Below, piece after piece: positions 43,706-52,400 of a stretch of 64,000 nucleotides of DNA. The notes beneath the pieces were generated by a model that was not told the origin of the DNA, did no database searches, and saw only the letters and a program-made list of their open reading frames with translations. Each line of letters begins with the position of its first letter. Position 1 is the stretch's first letter. A program made the translations under genes and the position numbers. Location: positions 1 to 64,000 of the forward strand of contig CAYYNP010000009.1 in NCBI GenBank assembly GCA_964472545.1. The letters are read 5' to 3'. The stretch comes from CAYYNP01 sp964472545. Lineage in GTDB: Bacteria > Planctomycetota > Planctomycetia > Pirellulales > Thermoguttaceae.

Positions 43706-44632
43706 ATGGACACGCTGACCCTCTGGCAGATGATCGCTTCGGCCACGGTTGGCCTGGCGTTGGCGTTCTTGGCGTGGCACCTGATCTCGATCGTTACCCA
43801 GCCGCGCGTGATCGATCCGGAATTGGGGCGATTCGAGGAGACTCGGCGCGAGGAGCTTCGTTCGCTCAGCCGGACCTATCGGTTGTTCGAGCCCTGGATC
43901 GACGAGATCGTCGAGTCGAATGGGGGCCGTCGCCCGGACGCCGAGGAGAAACTTCAACAGGATCTGACCACCGCTGCCGAGCCGGCCGCGTGGAAAGCCG
44001 CCGAATACCAGGCCGTCTGGCAGGTGCAGGCGATTCTGGCGGCGATCGGCGGTGCCGTTTTCGGTTGGTTCTTCTCCGGAGAGCTGTTTGCGCTGGCCTG
44101 CGGGGTCGGCGGGTTTTTCTTCTATCGCTGGCTGATGCGCAGGAACATCCGCAAGCGGGCCGCCAAACGACGCCGAGCCGTCAAGCGTCACTTGGCCAGC
44201 GCGATCGATCTGTTGGCGCTGATGATGGAGGTGGGCGGGAACTTCCAGGAGAGCCTGGCGACCGTGGCCCAGCGTGCCCGCGGCACTCCCTTGGGAGAGG
44301 AGTTGGGCCGCGTGCTGGTCGATATCCAATCCGGACGTCCTCGCAAGGAGGCCCTGCAAGGCCTGGCCACGCGGCTGCGCGACGAAGACGCCGACGAGTT
44401 CGTCTTTGCGGTCGTCCAGGGCGAAGAACTCGGCAGCCCGCTGGCGACCATTCTCCGCAACCAGGCCGACCAGATGCGTCAGAAACGAAGCCAGTGGGCC
44501 GAAAAGGCCTCGGAGGAGGCCCAGGTGATGTTGGTTTTTCCGGCCGTGTTGATCATGATCGGCTGCCTGGTGATCGTGGCCGCGCCGTTCGTGCTCAACG
44601 CGATGTTCTCTGCCGACGGGACGGGTTTCTAG
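43706..44632 (+). CDS. tadC: Flp pilus inner-membrane platform protein TadC
   Basis: 308 residues from ATG 43706; the frame upstream overlaps tadB's end. First membrane segment about 10-30 (SATVGLALAFLAWHLISIV), a membrane pair about 110-150 (AILAAIGGAVFGWFFSGELFAL, VGGFFFYRWLM), then a T2SSF-type domain about 160-260: RHLASAIDLLALMMEVGGNFQESLATVAQRA, LGRVLVDIQSGRPRKEAL, FVFAVVQGEELGSPLATIL. A last membrane segment follows (VMLVFPAVLIMIGCLVIVAAPFVL). TadC pairs with TadB. Followed by palindromic element B before the FHA gene, so the operon is physically interrupted but probably still read through. Confidence 0.85.
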   Translation: MDTLTLWQMIASATVGLALAFLAWHLISIVTQPRVIDPELGRFEETRREELRSLSRTYRLFEPWIDEIVESNGGRRPDAEEKLQQDLTTAAEPAAWKAAEYQAVWQVQAILAAIGGAVFGWFFSGELFALACGVGGFFFYRWLMRRNIRKRAAKRRRAVKRHLASAIDLLALMMEVGGNFQESLATVAQRARGTPLGEELGRVLVDIQSGRPRKEALQGLATRLRDEDADEFVFAVVQGEELGSPLATILRNQADQMRQKRSQWAEKASEEAQVMLVFPAVLIMIGCLVIVAAPFVLNAMFSADGTGF

Positions 44633-44685
44633 GGTGGGTGGACATGATTGGCTGCACACGAGTACGCACCGACGACTCACTTTGT

Positions 44686-44782
44686 GGGTGGCTGGGGCAA
44701 AGCGCAGCGGTGCCCCAGGCTGCCGGAGTTCCTTTCCTGCCGCGAATTTCTGGGGCACCGCTGCGCTTTGCCCCAGCCACCC
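44686..44782. repeat. Fixed-loop palindromic element, copy B
   Basis: Arms 44686-44718 and 44750-44782 match those of copies A and C; the 31-base loop is different. Located between tadC and the FHA gene. Confidence 0.9.
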
Positions 44783-44821
44783 AATCGACAATTTGGACTG
44801 CAACGAAGTGCCAGGTGGTGT

Positions 44822-45541
44822 ATGGCTGAGAAGCTCGTAATACGCGTTGTGGGCGGCAGCGACATTGAGGCGCCGCTGGAACAGCGCGCGGTGCGCTTAG
44901 GACGCGATCCCGGGTGCGATCTGCACGTCGACCACCCGGAGGTCGCTCCCCATGCCATTACGCTCGACTATCGCAACGGCTCCTATCTGCTGGAGAACCA
45001 CAGCCCGTTCGTCGTCTACCTGGGGCAACAAGCGATCGAACAGAACGCACAGGTCGCCTGGCCGGTCGGCCGGCAACTGCAGTTGACCCGCAGCGTGTCG
45101 CTGACGCTGATGCCGGGGGCCGCCGCCGCCTCGGCGTCTGCTGCGGCCGCGGCAGAGGAGGCGTCGGAGGTGGCGCAAGCGCAACGGCGCCGCAAGATCC
45201 TGCAGATTGCCGTGATCGCCGTGTGTGCCGTCGTGGCACCGATCCTGTTGCTCAGCGAACGAAAGAACCAGCCGGTGCCGGTCGGCGGCTTCCAGGAGTT
45301 GATCGAGCAGTTGCGGCGCGAGCACCCGGAAGCCACCGCCGTTCGCGACGCCTTCCAAAAGGCCCACGCCCTGGACCTCCGCGACGACCCGCAATACCTT
45401 TGGGCGACCGTCGACGCCTACCAGCAGTTGCTGGCCTTGGAGGAGATCCGTTCGGCCGAACCCGACGGAGACGACGCCTTCGGCCGCATCCGGCGGCGGG
45501 CGGCGCAGCGCGTGCGCGTGTTGACGGAGTCCGGCCGTTGA
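44822..45541 (+). CDS. FHA-domain membrane protein
   Basis: 239 residues from ATG 44822. FHA domain about 1-95: VIRVVGGSD, RAVRLGRDPGCDLHVDHPEVAPHAITL, NGSYLLENHSPFVVYLGQQAI. An Ala-rich linker follows, then a transmembrane segment about 128-148 (ILQIAVIAVCAVVAPILLLS) and a helical outer or inner domain (EQLRREHPEATAVRDAFQKAH). It is the last gene of the Tad cluster and pairs functionally with the FHA part of TadA, suggesting phosphothreonine-dependent control by a Ser/Thr kinase not in this window. A start at 44648 on the same frame runs through the palindrome and is rejected. Confidence 0.75.
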   Translation: MAEKLVIRVVGGSDIEAPLEQRAVRLGRDPGCDLHVDHPEVAPHAITLDYRNGSYLLENHSPFVVYLGQQAIEQNAQVAWPVGRQLQLTRSVSLTLMPGAAAASASAAAAAEEASEVAQAQRRRKILQIAVIAVCAVVAPILLLSERKNQPVPVGGFQELIEQLRREHPEATAVRDAFQKAHALDLRDDPQYLWATVDAYQQLLALEEIRSAEPDGDDAFGRIRRRAAQRVRVLTESGR

Positions 45542-45673
45542 TGCGCTGGGCAGCGGTGTTGCTGAGACGTTTCGCCGCCGCCGGTACGGCGGTGCAACGG
45601 GTGAGTTCTGAGTCTACACCGCCGTGCCGGCGGCGGCTAAACGACGATTTGGGCCGCTGCGCGAAAACGCTTA

Positions 45674-45771
45674 GGGCTTGTCCGGAAACAACTTCGTCCG
45701 CTTCATGGTAGCCATCACACTCCGTGTGATGATTCGCCCGAAAAACTGCGAAGTTGTTTCCGGACAGGCCC
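45674..45771. repeat. Palindromic element ending at a stop codon
   Basis: Arms 45674-45696 and 45749-45771 match apart from a one-base bulge, enclosing a further CATCACAC/GTGTGATG hairpin. The right arm ends directly before the stop codon (45772-45774) of the minus-strand J-domain-like gene. Confidence 0.75.
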
Positions 45772-47979
45772 TTACTTCATCGCAGCGGCCTGACGGGTGG
45801 CTTCGGTGGCCTGTCTCATCAACGTGGTGCTGCGGGAGTTTCGCGCGGCCGTCGTGGCCAGCGCGGCCAACTGCACGGCGTCGGCCTTCCGCTGCGCCTG
45901 AACCGCCTGCTGAAAGAGCGCCAAGGCCCCGAGGGTCACCTCGCGATGACCGCTTTGGCCGCGGGCCGTTTTGCTGAGCGTCTCCAAGGCGTTGGTCTTA
46001 AGCTGCATGGCGTCGACCTGATAGCGCTTGGCCATCTCGTCGATCGCCGCGGCGGCCACCTCGAGGTTGCCCGCCGCAAGGGCCAACTCCCGGGCGTCGC
46101 GCAGCAGCACGAACCGCATATCGGGATCTTCGCCGTCGGCCGGCGCCCTAGAGAGCATCTCCCTCGCCAAGGCCAGCTTCTTCGGTGCCGTGTCGGCCTC
46201 GCCGAAGGCCTGCGCAAACGTCTGACGGACCAACTGCTCGGCCGCTTGCAGCCGAGCCGGGTCGTTCACCGGCGCGATCCGCGATGCGTTGCCGGCCGTC
46301 CCCGGCGCTTGCGGGTCGACGTCCAACTCCGGCATCAGGTGCGTCACGTCGATGCCCATTTGTGTGGCCTGTTGCCAGAGCTGTCGGGCCTGGGCCTTGT
46401 CGCCGCCGCGATCCACCGCCAGGAACGTACCCAAGAGCACATTCGTTCCGGCATCCTTGGCGAACGTTCGGTCGACGATGGCCATCACCAGCGAATTGGG
46501 CAGTCCCTCGACGGGCCACTGCCGCAACCGGCCGGCCGCCTTGATCATCAGAACGTTGCGGTTGGCTTCGACCACCACCACCCGGGTCGTCTCGAGTTCG
46601 ATCTCCGTGGCCGCCCCCAGGCTGGCCACGCTCTGACGCATTCCTTCCCAGAATTGGCCCAGGTAGTTGAGCATCTCTTCCAGACGGTCGATTTCCGCGC
46701 GTTCGTCCGGCGTTTGCAGATTCGACGTGGCCGACTGCAGATGCCGCTTCGCCGCGGCCAGGTCAGGGTCCGCCATCGATGCTCGGGCGTCGGCGACTGC
46801 CTTGGCATACGCCGCCCGCTTCTGCGGATCGACCTGCGGTTCCGGCTCCGGCGGCGCCGGTTCGTCGGGGTTCGGGTTTAGCGGCGTTGGGTTCGGAGGG
46901 ATCGGCGGGGGAACGGTTGGCGGATCGACCGTGCCCGGCGGATGCGACGGCGGCAAGGGGACCACCGGCGGCGTCACCGTCGGTGTCACCGGGGGCGCGA
47001 TCGGCGGCTGGGTCGTCGTCTGGTTGGTAGCGGTCGGCGTAACCACCTCGCCCGAGCCGTCTTGTTGTCCTTCGGCCACGGGCTCTGCGCGGCGATTGAC
47101 CATCTCGTTGTAGACCACGTATGCGCCCCCCGCGAGCACGGCCACGACCAGAGCGGCGGTCAGCACGTTCGAGCGGCTCCGCTCAGCCCGGACGGCTGCG
47201 CCCGGGGCAATCGGCTCATAGGCCGGCGTCGACGTATCGTGGGCCGGCTGTGAGGGCTCGACGCCGGCCGAGGGCTGCATCTGCGGCTGGCTGGCCGCCG
47301 CAGTCGTCTTCTGTGGCATGCTTCCTTGCGGCACGCCGCTCGGCGGGGCCATCGGATCGGCCGGCACCGGCCCCGAAGGCCCGCCCGGTCCGCCGTACTG
47401 CGGCGGCTGCTGCGTCGCGGCGGCCATCCCATCGTTCGGTTGCGTTGGCGTTTGGGGCATGCCCGGCGGTGGCGATCCGGGCTGAGCTGTGCTCGGCTGG
47501 CTGGCGTTGGATTGAGAGGTGAATTGAGGCTGGGCACCGCCGGGCGATGGCGTTTGAGCCGGGCCGGGCCTTGGTGGTGGGCCAACGGCGCCCGCGCCCG
47601 AAGGTCCGCCGGGTGGCGTGGCGAGCGTGGGAGGGGTCGCGAGCGTTGAGGGATAGGCGCTCGTTGTTGTGGGGGGGGATTGCTGTGCTGGTTGTTGGGG
47701 TTGCTGGGATGTCAGCCCGGCATCGTAGGCGGCTTTGCTGGCCGGGTCGCACAGGCAGACTTTTGCCGCCGAAACCTGATCCAGCAGCCGCCCCCAATCG
47801 GGCAAGTGCTCGCCCGGGCGGATCTTGCGGATCTTGGCCATTTGGACGTCGGCCGCGTTCGCGATCGCCTTCGGATCGCTTTCGCCGGGCCCGAGCCCCA
47901 GCAGCACGTAGTGATTCGGCGGCCGCACCGGGTCCTGGATGTCGAGCCACTCGAGATAGGGATCGAACGAATCTTGCAC
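45772..47979 (-). CDS. J-domain-like planctomycete protein with Pro/Gln-rich linker
   Basis: 735 residues. N-terminal 80 residues (MQDSFDPYLEWLDIQDPVRPPNHYVLLGL, MAKIRKIRPGEHL, LLDQVSAAKVCLCDPASKAAYDAGL) resemble the degenerate J-like domain seen in many planctomycete proteins; no HPD motif. A low-complexity segment rich in Pro, Gln, Thr and Ser runs to about 265. A transmembrane segment follows near 275-295 (VLTAALVVAVLAGGAYVVY). A second Pro-rich stretch then leads to a helical C-terminal part (about 380-735, QKRAAYAKAVADARASMADP, QLVRQTFAQAFGEADTAPKK) without catalytic motifs. A membrane-tethered binding protein is inferred. Start chosen at the first ATG; upstream is open intergenic. Confidence 0.65.
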   Translation of the reverse strand: MQDSFDPYLEWLDIQDPVRPPNHYVLLGLGPGESDPKAIANAADVQMAKIRKIRPGEHLPDWGRLLDQVSAAKVCLCDPASKAAYDAGLTSQQPQQPAQQSPPTTTSAYPSTLATPPTLATPPGGPSGAGAVGPPPRPGPAQTPSPGGAQPQFTSQSNASQPSTAQPGSPPPGMPQTPTQPNDGMAAATQQPPQYGGPGGPSGPVPADPMAPPSGVPQGSMPQKTTAAASQPQMQPSAGVEPSQPAHDTSTPAYEPIAPGAAVRAERSRSNVLTAALVVAVLAGGAYVVYNEMVNRRAEPVAEGQQDGSGEVVTPTATNQTTTQPPIAPPVTPTVTPPVVPLPPSHPPGTVDPPTVPPPIPPNPTPLNPNPDEPAPPEPEPQVDPQKRAAYAKAVADARASMADPDLAAAKRHLQSATSNLQTPDERAEIDRLEEMLNYLGQFWEGMRQSVASLGAATEIELETTRVVVVEANRNVLMIKAAGRLRQWPVEGLPNSLVMAIVDRTFAKDAGTNVLLGTFLAVDRGGDKAQARQLWQQATQMGIDVTHLMPELDVDPQAPGTAGNASRIAPVNDPARLQAAEQLVRQTFAQAFGEADTAPKKLALAREMLSRAPADGEDPDMRFVLLRDARELALAAGNLEVAAAAIDEMAKRYQVDAMQLKTNALETLSKTARGQSGHREVTLGALALFQQAVQAQRKADAVQLAALATTAARNSRSTTLMRQATEATRQAAAMK

Positions 47980-48176
47980 CGGGGCTCCTGACGATGGGCT
48001 GGTTGTCGGCCGTATCTACCTGACGGGCGTCCGGATCGGAATCGTCTATCCTACCAGAGCCGCCATCCCTCTATTATTCAATCGCCGGGCGACGCCGCAA
48101 GGGAAATCGTGGCCGCCGATCCGAACATTGTCGTGCTGGCCTACACTTAGGGGGGGGAAACCCAGTTCTTTTGAAC

Positions 48177-48381
48177 CTAGCCGGGGACGGAATTCCCCGG
48201 AGAGATATGTGCCTGAAAAGTGCATCCTGCAATGACGACGGCCAAGCCAACCACACTAGAGACCGTCCGGGGGCTTCCGCCCCCGGCTAGTGCTCTGTCA
48301 AGCATTAGATTAGGGGTTCGGGTGCCATGCCCACGCAAGCGTGGGCATGGCACCCAAAGATCTAAGATTGACAGAGCACTA
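48177..48381. repeat. Two adjacent palindromic elements
   Basis: First: CTAGCCGGGG and its complement at 48177-48191 and 48275-48290, each half carrying its own CCGGGG hairpin. Second: TAGTGCTCTGTCA arms (48288-48300, 48369-48381) surround a 17-bp inner stem (48320-48336 and 48339-48355). The second starts inside the last bases of the first, so they may be one compound element. Together they fill most of the 47980-48566 intergenic region. Confidence 0.65.
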
Positions 48382-48566
48382 AGTTCGATCGGTGTTCTTG
48401 CGGAGTGGCCCCGGCCAACGACTCCCGACACCCCATGGGTCGCAACCCCCGCCGCGAACGGGTATGCTTATCGGCGGAACTTCTTGACACGCGAGAACGT
48501 CCCTTTCCCATTGGGCGGTGCGCGCAGGGATACCCATCGCCGTTGCCCAACACCCCGGAGATCACC

Positions 48567-49220
48567 ATGAGCGCGACATTCTGTGTGGTTTGTATGATGC
48601 TGAGCGGTCCGGTTGTCGGCGCGGAGCCGGATGCGGAAGAGAGCGACAAAGTCCAGCCGGTGATCGACGAGGTGGAGCAGATCTGCAAGGACGGGCCCGT
48701 CTACATGATCGGCCGCAAGAAGGCCGTGCGGCTGGCCGAGATGATCCGCCAGACCAAGCCGGAACTGGTCGTCGAGTGCGGCACGGCGCTGGGATACTCG
48801 GGTCTGTGGATCGGCCGGGAGTTGAAGGCCGCCGGCAAGGGCAAGCTGATCACCGTCGAGATCGACGCCGAACGGGCCAGGCGGGCAGAGGCCTATTTCC
48901 GCCGGGCCGGGCTTCAAGATGTGATTACCGTCCGCGTGGGCGACGCCCGAAAGGTCGTCAAGACGATCAAAGGCCCGGTCGATTTCCTCTTCGTCGATTG
49001 TGGCTCGTCGTACTACTACGATTGCCTCAAGGGCATCCAGGCCGAGTTGCGCGGCGGGGCCACGATCGTGGCCGACAACGCCGGAATCAGCGCCGGCGGG
49101 ATGAAGGACTACATGGAAGAAGTCCGGGCGAAGTACAAGACCCACACCGAGTGGTTCGACATCGATCTGCCCTGGGCCAAGCGCGACGCGATGGAAGTCT
49201 CCACCGTACCGAAGAAGTAA
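48567..49220 (+). CDS. SAM-dependent methyltransferase-like protein, apparently exported
   Basis: 217 residues from ATG 48567, with GGAG about nine bases upstream. The N-terminus (MSATFCVVCMMLSGPVVGA) looks like a signal peptide. The rest is a class-I O-methyltransferase fold like the CmcI/Cephalosporin-hydroxylase and catechol-O-methyltransferase group: VVECGTALGYSGLWIG (motif I), LITVEIDAERARRAEAYF, VRVGDARKVVKTIKGPVDFLFVDCG and ATIVADNAGISAGGMKDYM. Export of a SAM enzyme is unusual, since SAM is cytoplasmic; the start may be wrong or the hydrophobic stretch may be a membrane anchor. Its stop is 20 bases before a palindromic region. Confidence 0.65.
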   Translation: MSATFCVVCMMLSGPVVGAEPDAEESDKVQPVIDEVEQICKDGPVYMIGRKKAVRLAEMIRQTKPELVVECGTALGYSGLWIGRELKAAGKGKLITVEIDAERARRAEAYFRRAGLQDVITVRVGDARKVVKTIKGPVDFLFVDCGSSYYYDCLKGIQAELRGGATIVADNAGISAGGMKDYMEEVRAKYKTHTEWFDIDLPWAKRDAMEVSTVPKK

Positions 49221-49250
49221 TAACTCCTCGAACCGCGATTGCGGGAGCCC

Positions 49251-49434
49251 GAAAATGGGGACTGGCTCCGTCGACAACCGGCATTGCAGCGGTGGTTCGC
49301 ATTGCCGACGGTGCCTGTCCCCTTTTTCGGGCGTGGACCCCGGCGCGCCGTGGAAAAAGGGGACAGGCACCGAGCCGACAACGTCCCATCGCAGGTTTGG
49401 CGTCGGCAGCGGCTCGGAGCCAGTCCCCATTTTC
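49251..49434. repeat. Nested palindromic element before the A2M gene
   Basis: Outer arms 49251-49269 and 49416-49434 (GAAAATGGGGACTGGCTCC and its complement) and inner arms 49311-49327 and 49354-49370 (GTGCCTGTCCCC). Located in the 264-base space between the methyltransferase and A2M genes. Confidence 0.75.
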
Positions 49435-49484
49435 CACTCCATGTTTAGAGTTTGAGTAAGTTCCTTCCGTCAGGAGATCCCGTA

Positions 49485-52400
49485 ATGTTCAAAGCGACCC
49501 CGCTGTTGTGTGCGTCGATCGTTTGCGCCCTGTTGGCCGGCGGCTTGGTTTCTACGGCCCCTGCCGATCAGGCCCAGCGCGACGCGATGCTGAAGACCAT
49601 GAAGGACGGCAACTACAACGACGCCTACGAGGGCTTCCGCAAGTTGGCGCTCGATCCGGACGACGAGCCGCGGAAAGTAGGCGAAGACCTCAACAACGCC
49701 ACCAACTGCCTGCAACGGCTCAATCGGGTCGCCGAAATCGACGCCTTTCGCGAGGCGGTGATCGACGTGCATCAGGGCAATTGGCGGTTGCTGCGGGCGG
49801 CGGCACCGGACGCGTGGTCAACGCCGCCCAACGCGACCGCATTCGGGCGCTGCAGCTTCTGCAGCAGGCACTGCCCTTGGCCAAGCAAGACGACAACCAC
49901 GCCGAGGTGGGCGACTACTTGCTGGCATTCTCCCGGATCCTGCTGAACAACCGCGGCTACAGCGAGGCCTGGCGGCTGCAATACCTCAGCAACCTCGACG
50001 AACTGCCCGACTACGATCCCGGCTGGGGCTACGCCGGCCGGACGTCGGGCGCTCCGGTCGACGAGGAAGGCAAGGCGGTTTATCACTACACGCCCAAGAC
50101 GTTCGAGGACGCCGAGACGGACGGACAGCGGTGGCGATGGTGCCTAGAACAGGCGATGGAGTTCAATCCGGCCCAGCGCGGCAACGTGCGGAAGCAGTTC
50201 GCCGATTTCCTCTTCCATCAGTTCGGCGTGCAAACGATGGCCCATTACGGCTGGCGGTTCGGCCGCGTGGCCACCGACGATACCCAGGACGACGAAAGCG
50301 GCACCTACGCCCTGCATACGCTGGGGGAAACCGAGACGATCGCCCGGCTGGCCACCGGCGTGAAGCGGTTCGAATTGCCCGACGAGTTCAACTTCATCCA
50401 CGTCTATCGCACCATCGCCGCAGAGGAGAAAGCCAGCCCGGGCACGGAATCGTTGCAGCAGTTGGCCAGTATCTTCGAGAACCGGCGGCAATACCCGCAA
50501 GCGGCCAAACTCTGGCAGCAGTTGCTCGACGAGCGCCGCGGCACCGACAACCAGCGGAAGCACTGGAAGCAGCGGCTCGACCAGATCGTCAAGAACTGGG
50601 GCCGCTTCGAGCAAATCCAAACGCAACCGGCCGGCGAAGGGGCCACGGTCGAGTATCGCTTCCGCAACGGCGATTCGCTGCAGCTTACAGCCAACAAGAT
50701 CAAGGTCAAGAAGCTGCTGGACGACGTCAAGGCCTATCTGAAGTCGAACCCCAGCCGCCACGACTGGAAGCGAATCAACATCGGCAACATCGGCTATCGC
50801 CTGGTGCAGGAGAACCAGAAAGAGTACGTCGGCGAAGAAGTCGCCAAGTGGACACTCGAACTGGAACCTCGCGAAAGACACTTCGACAAGCGGGCGACCG
50901 TGACCACGCCCTTGCAGCAGCCGGGCGCGTATCTGCTGACGGCCAGAATGGCCGGCGGCAACACCAGCCACATCGTGATCTGGGTCAGCGACACGGCGAT
51001 CGTCAAGAAGCCTCTGGACGGCAAGACCTACTACTACGTGGCCGACGCCGTCTCGGGCACGCCCGTGGCCAAGGCCAACGTCGAGTTCTTCGGCTATCGC
51101 CAGGAGCGCCGCGGCAACACGCCCCGCAGCTACCAGACGATTGTCAAGCAGTTTGCCAAGTTCGCCGGCCCCGACGGTCAGTTGCTGATGGGCCCGGAGG
51201 AACAGCCGAATAACTTCCAGTGGATCGTGATCGCCACCACCGAAGAGGGCCGCTTCGCCTATCTCGGCTTCACGGGCGCCTGGTACGGCCGCCAGCACGA
51301 CGCCGAGTATAACCAAGTGAAGTGCTTCGCGATCACCGATCGGCCGGTCTATCGGCCCGAGCAGACGGTGAAGTACAAGTTCTGGGTCCGCCACGCCCAG
51401 TACGACAAGGAAGAAGAATCGCAATTCGCCGGCAAGACCTTCGGCATCGAGATTCGCAACCCCAAGGGCGAGCGGATCGTGCAGAAAGAGGTCAAGGCCG
51501 ACGCCTACGGCGGCATTGAGGGCGAGTTGAAGCTGCCGGCCGATACGGCGCTGGGCGTTTATCACATGTCGGTCGGCGAGTTCGGTCCCGCGCCGGCGAA
51601 GGCTCCGGCGGCGCCGAAAGCCGGTTTCGCTCCGGCAATCGGCCGAGGCCCAGCCGTTGGCAGAGGGCCGGCGCCGATCGTCCGCGGCGGACCGTTGGGC
51701 GTGCGCGAGCCGGACGTTGGCAAGCGGCGGTTCGTCAAGCAATACGGCGGCGGCAACTTCCGCGTTGAGGAATACAAGAAACCCGAGTTCGAGGTGATTG
51801 TCGACGCTCCGGAAGAGCCGGTGATGCTCGGCGAGAAGATCACGGCCACGATCGAGGCCAAGTACTACTTCGGCTCGCCGGTGACCAACGCCAAGGTGAA
51901 GTACAAGGTGCTGCGGACCAGCTTCTCCAAGCCCTGGTATCCGATCTGCCCGTGGGACTGGTTCTACGGCCCGGGCTATTGGTGGTTCGGCTACGACTAC
52001 AACTGGTACCCCGGCTTCAAGGCCTGGGGCTGCATGCGGCCGATCCCGATCTGGTGGCCGCAGCGTCACATGCCGCCGGAGGTGGTCGCCGAATGCGAAA
52101 CGACCATCGGCCCGGACGGCAAGGTCGAGGTCGAAATCGACACGGGCGTGGCCAAAGCCATCCACCCGGACCAGGACCACAAGTACTCGATCACGGCCGA
52201 GGTGGTCGACGCCTCACGCCGCACGATCGTGGGCAGCGGCGACGTGTTGGTCGCCCGCAAGCCGTTCAAGGTCTACGCGTGGGTCGATCGCGGGTACTAT
52301 CGCGTGGGCGACCCGATCCAATCGCACTACAACGCCCGCACGCTCGACGGCAAGCCGGTCAAGGGCAAAGGCCGCGTGTCGCTGATGCAGATCAAGTACG

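Noticed and set aside
42720..43718. Long plus-strand frame from 42720 starting with MAGAKRSGAP
   Set aside because: It is translated from the palindrome arm and then runs out of frame over tadB. The same peptide recurs at each copy of this palindrome.
44595..44780. Short proteins containing AKRSGAP and ALCPSHP at 44595, 42714, 44634 and 55750
   Set aside because: All are translations of the palindromic arms; not genes.
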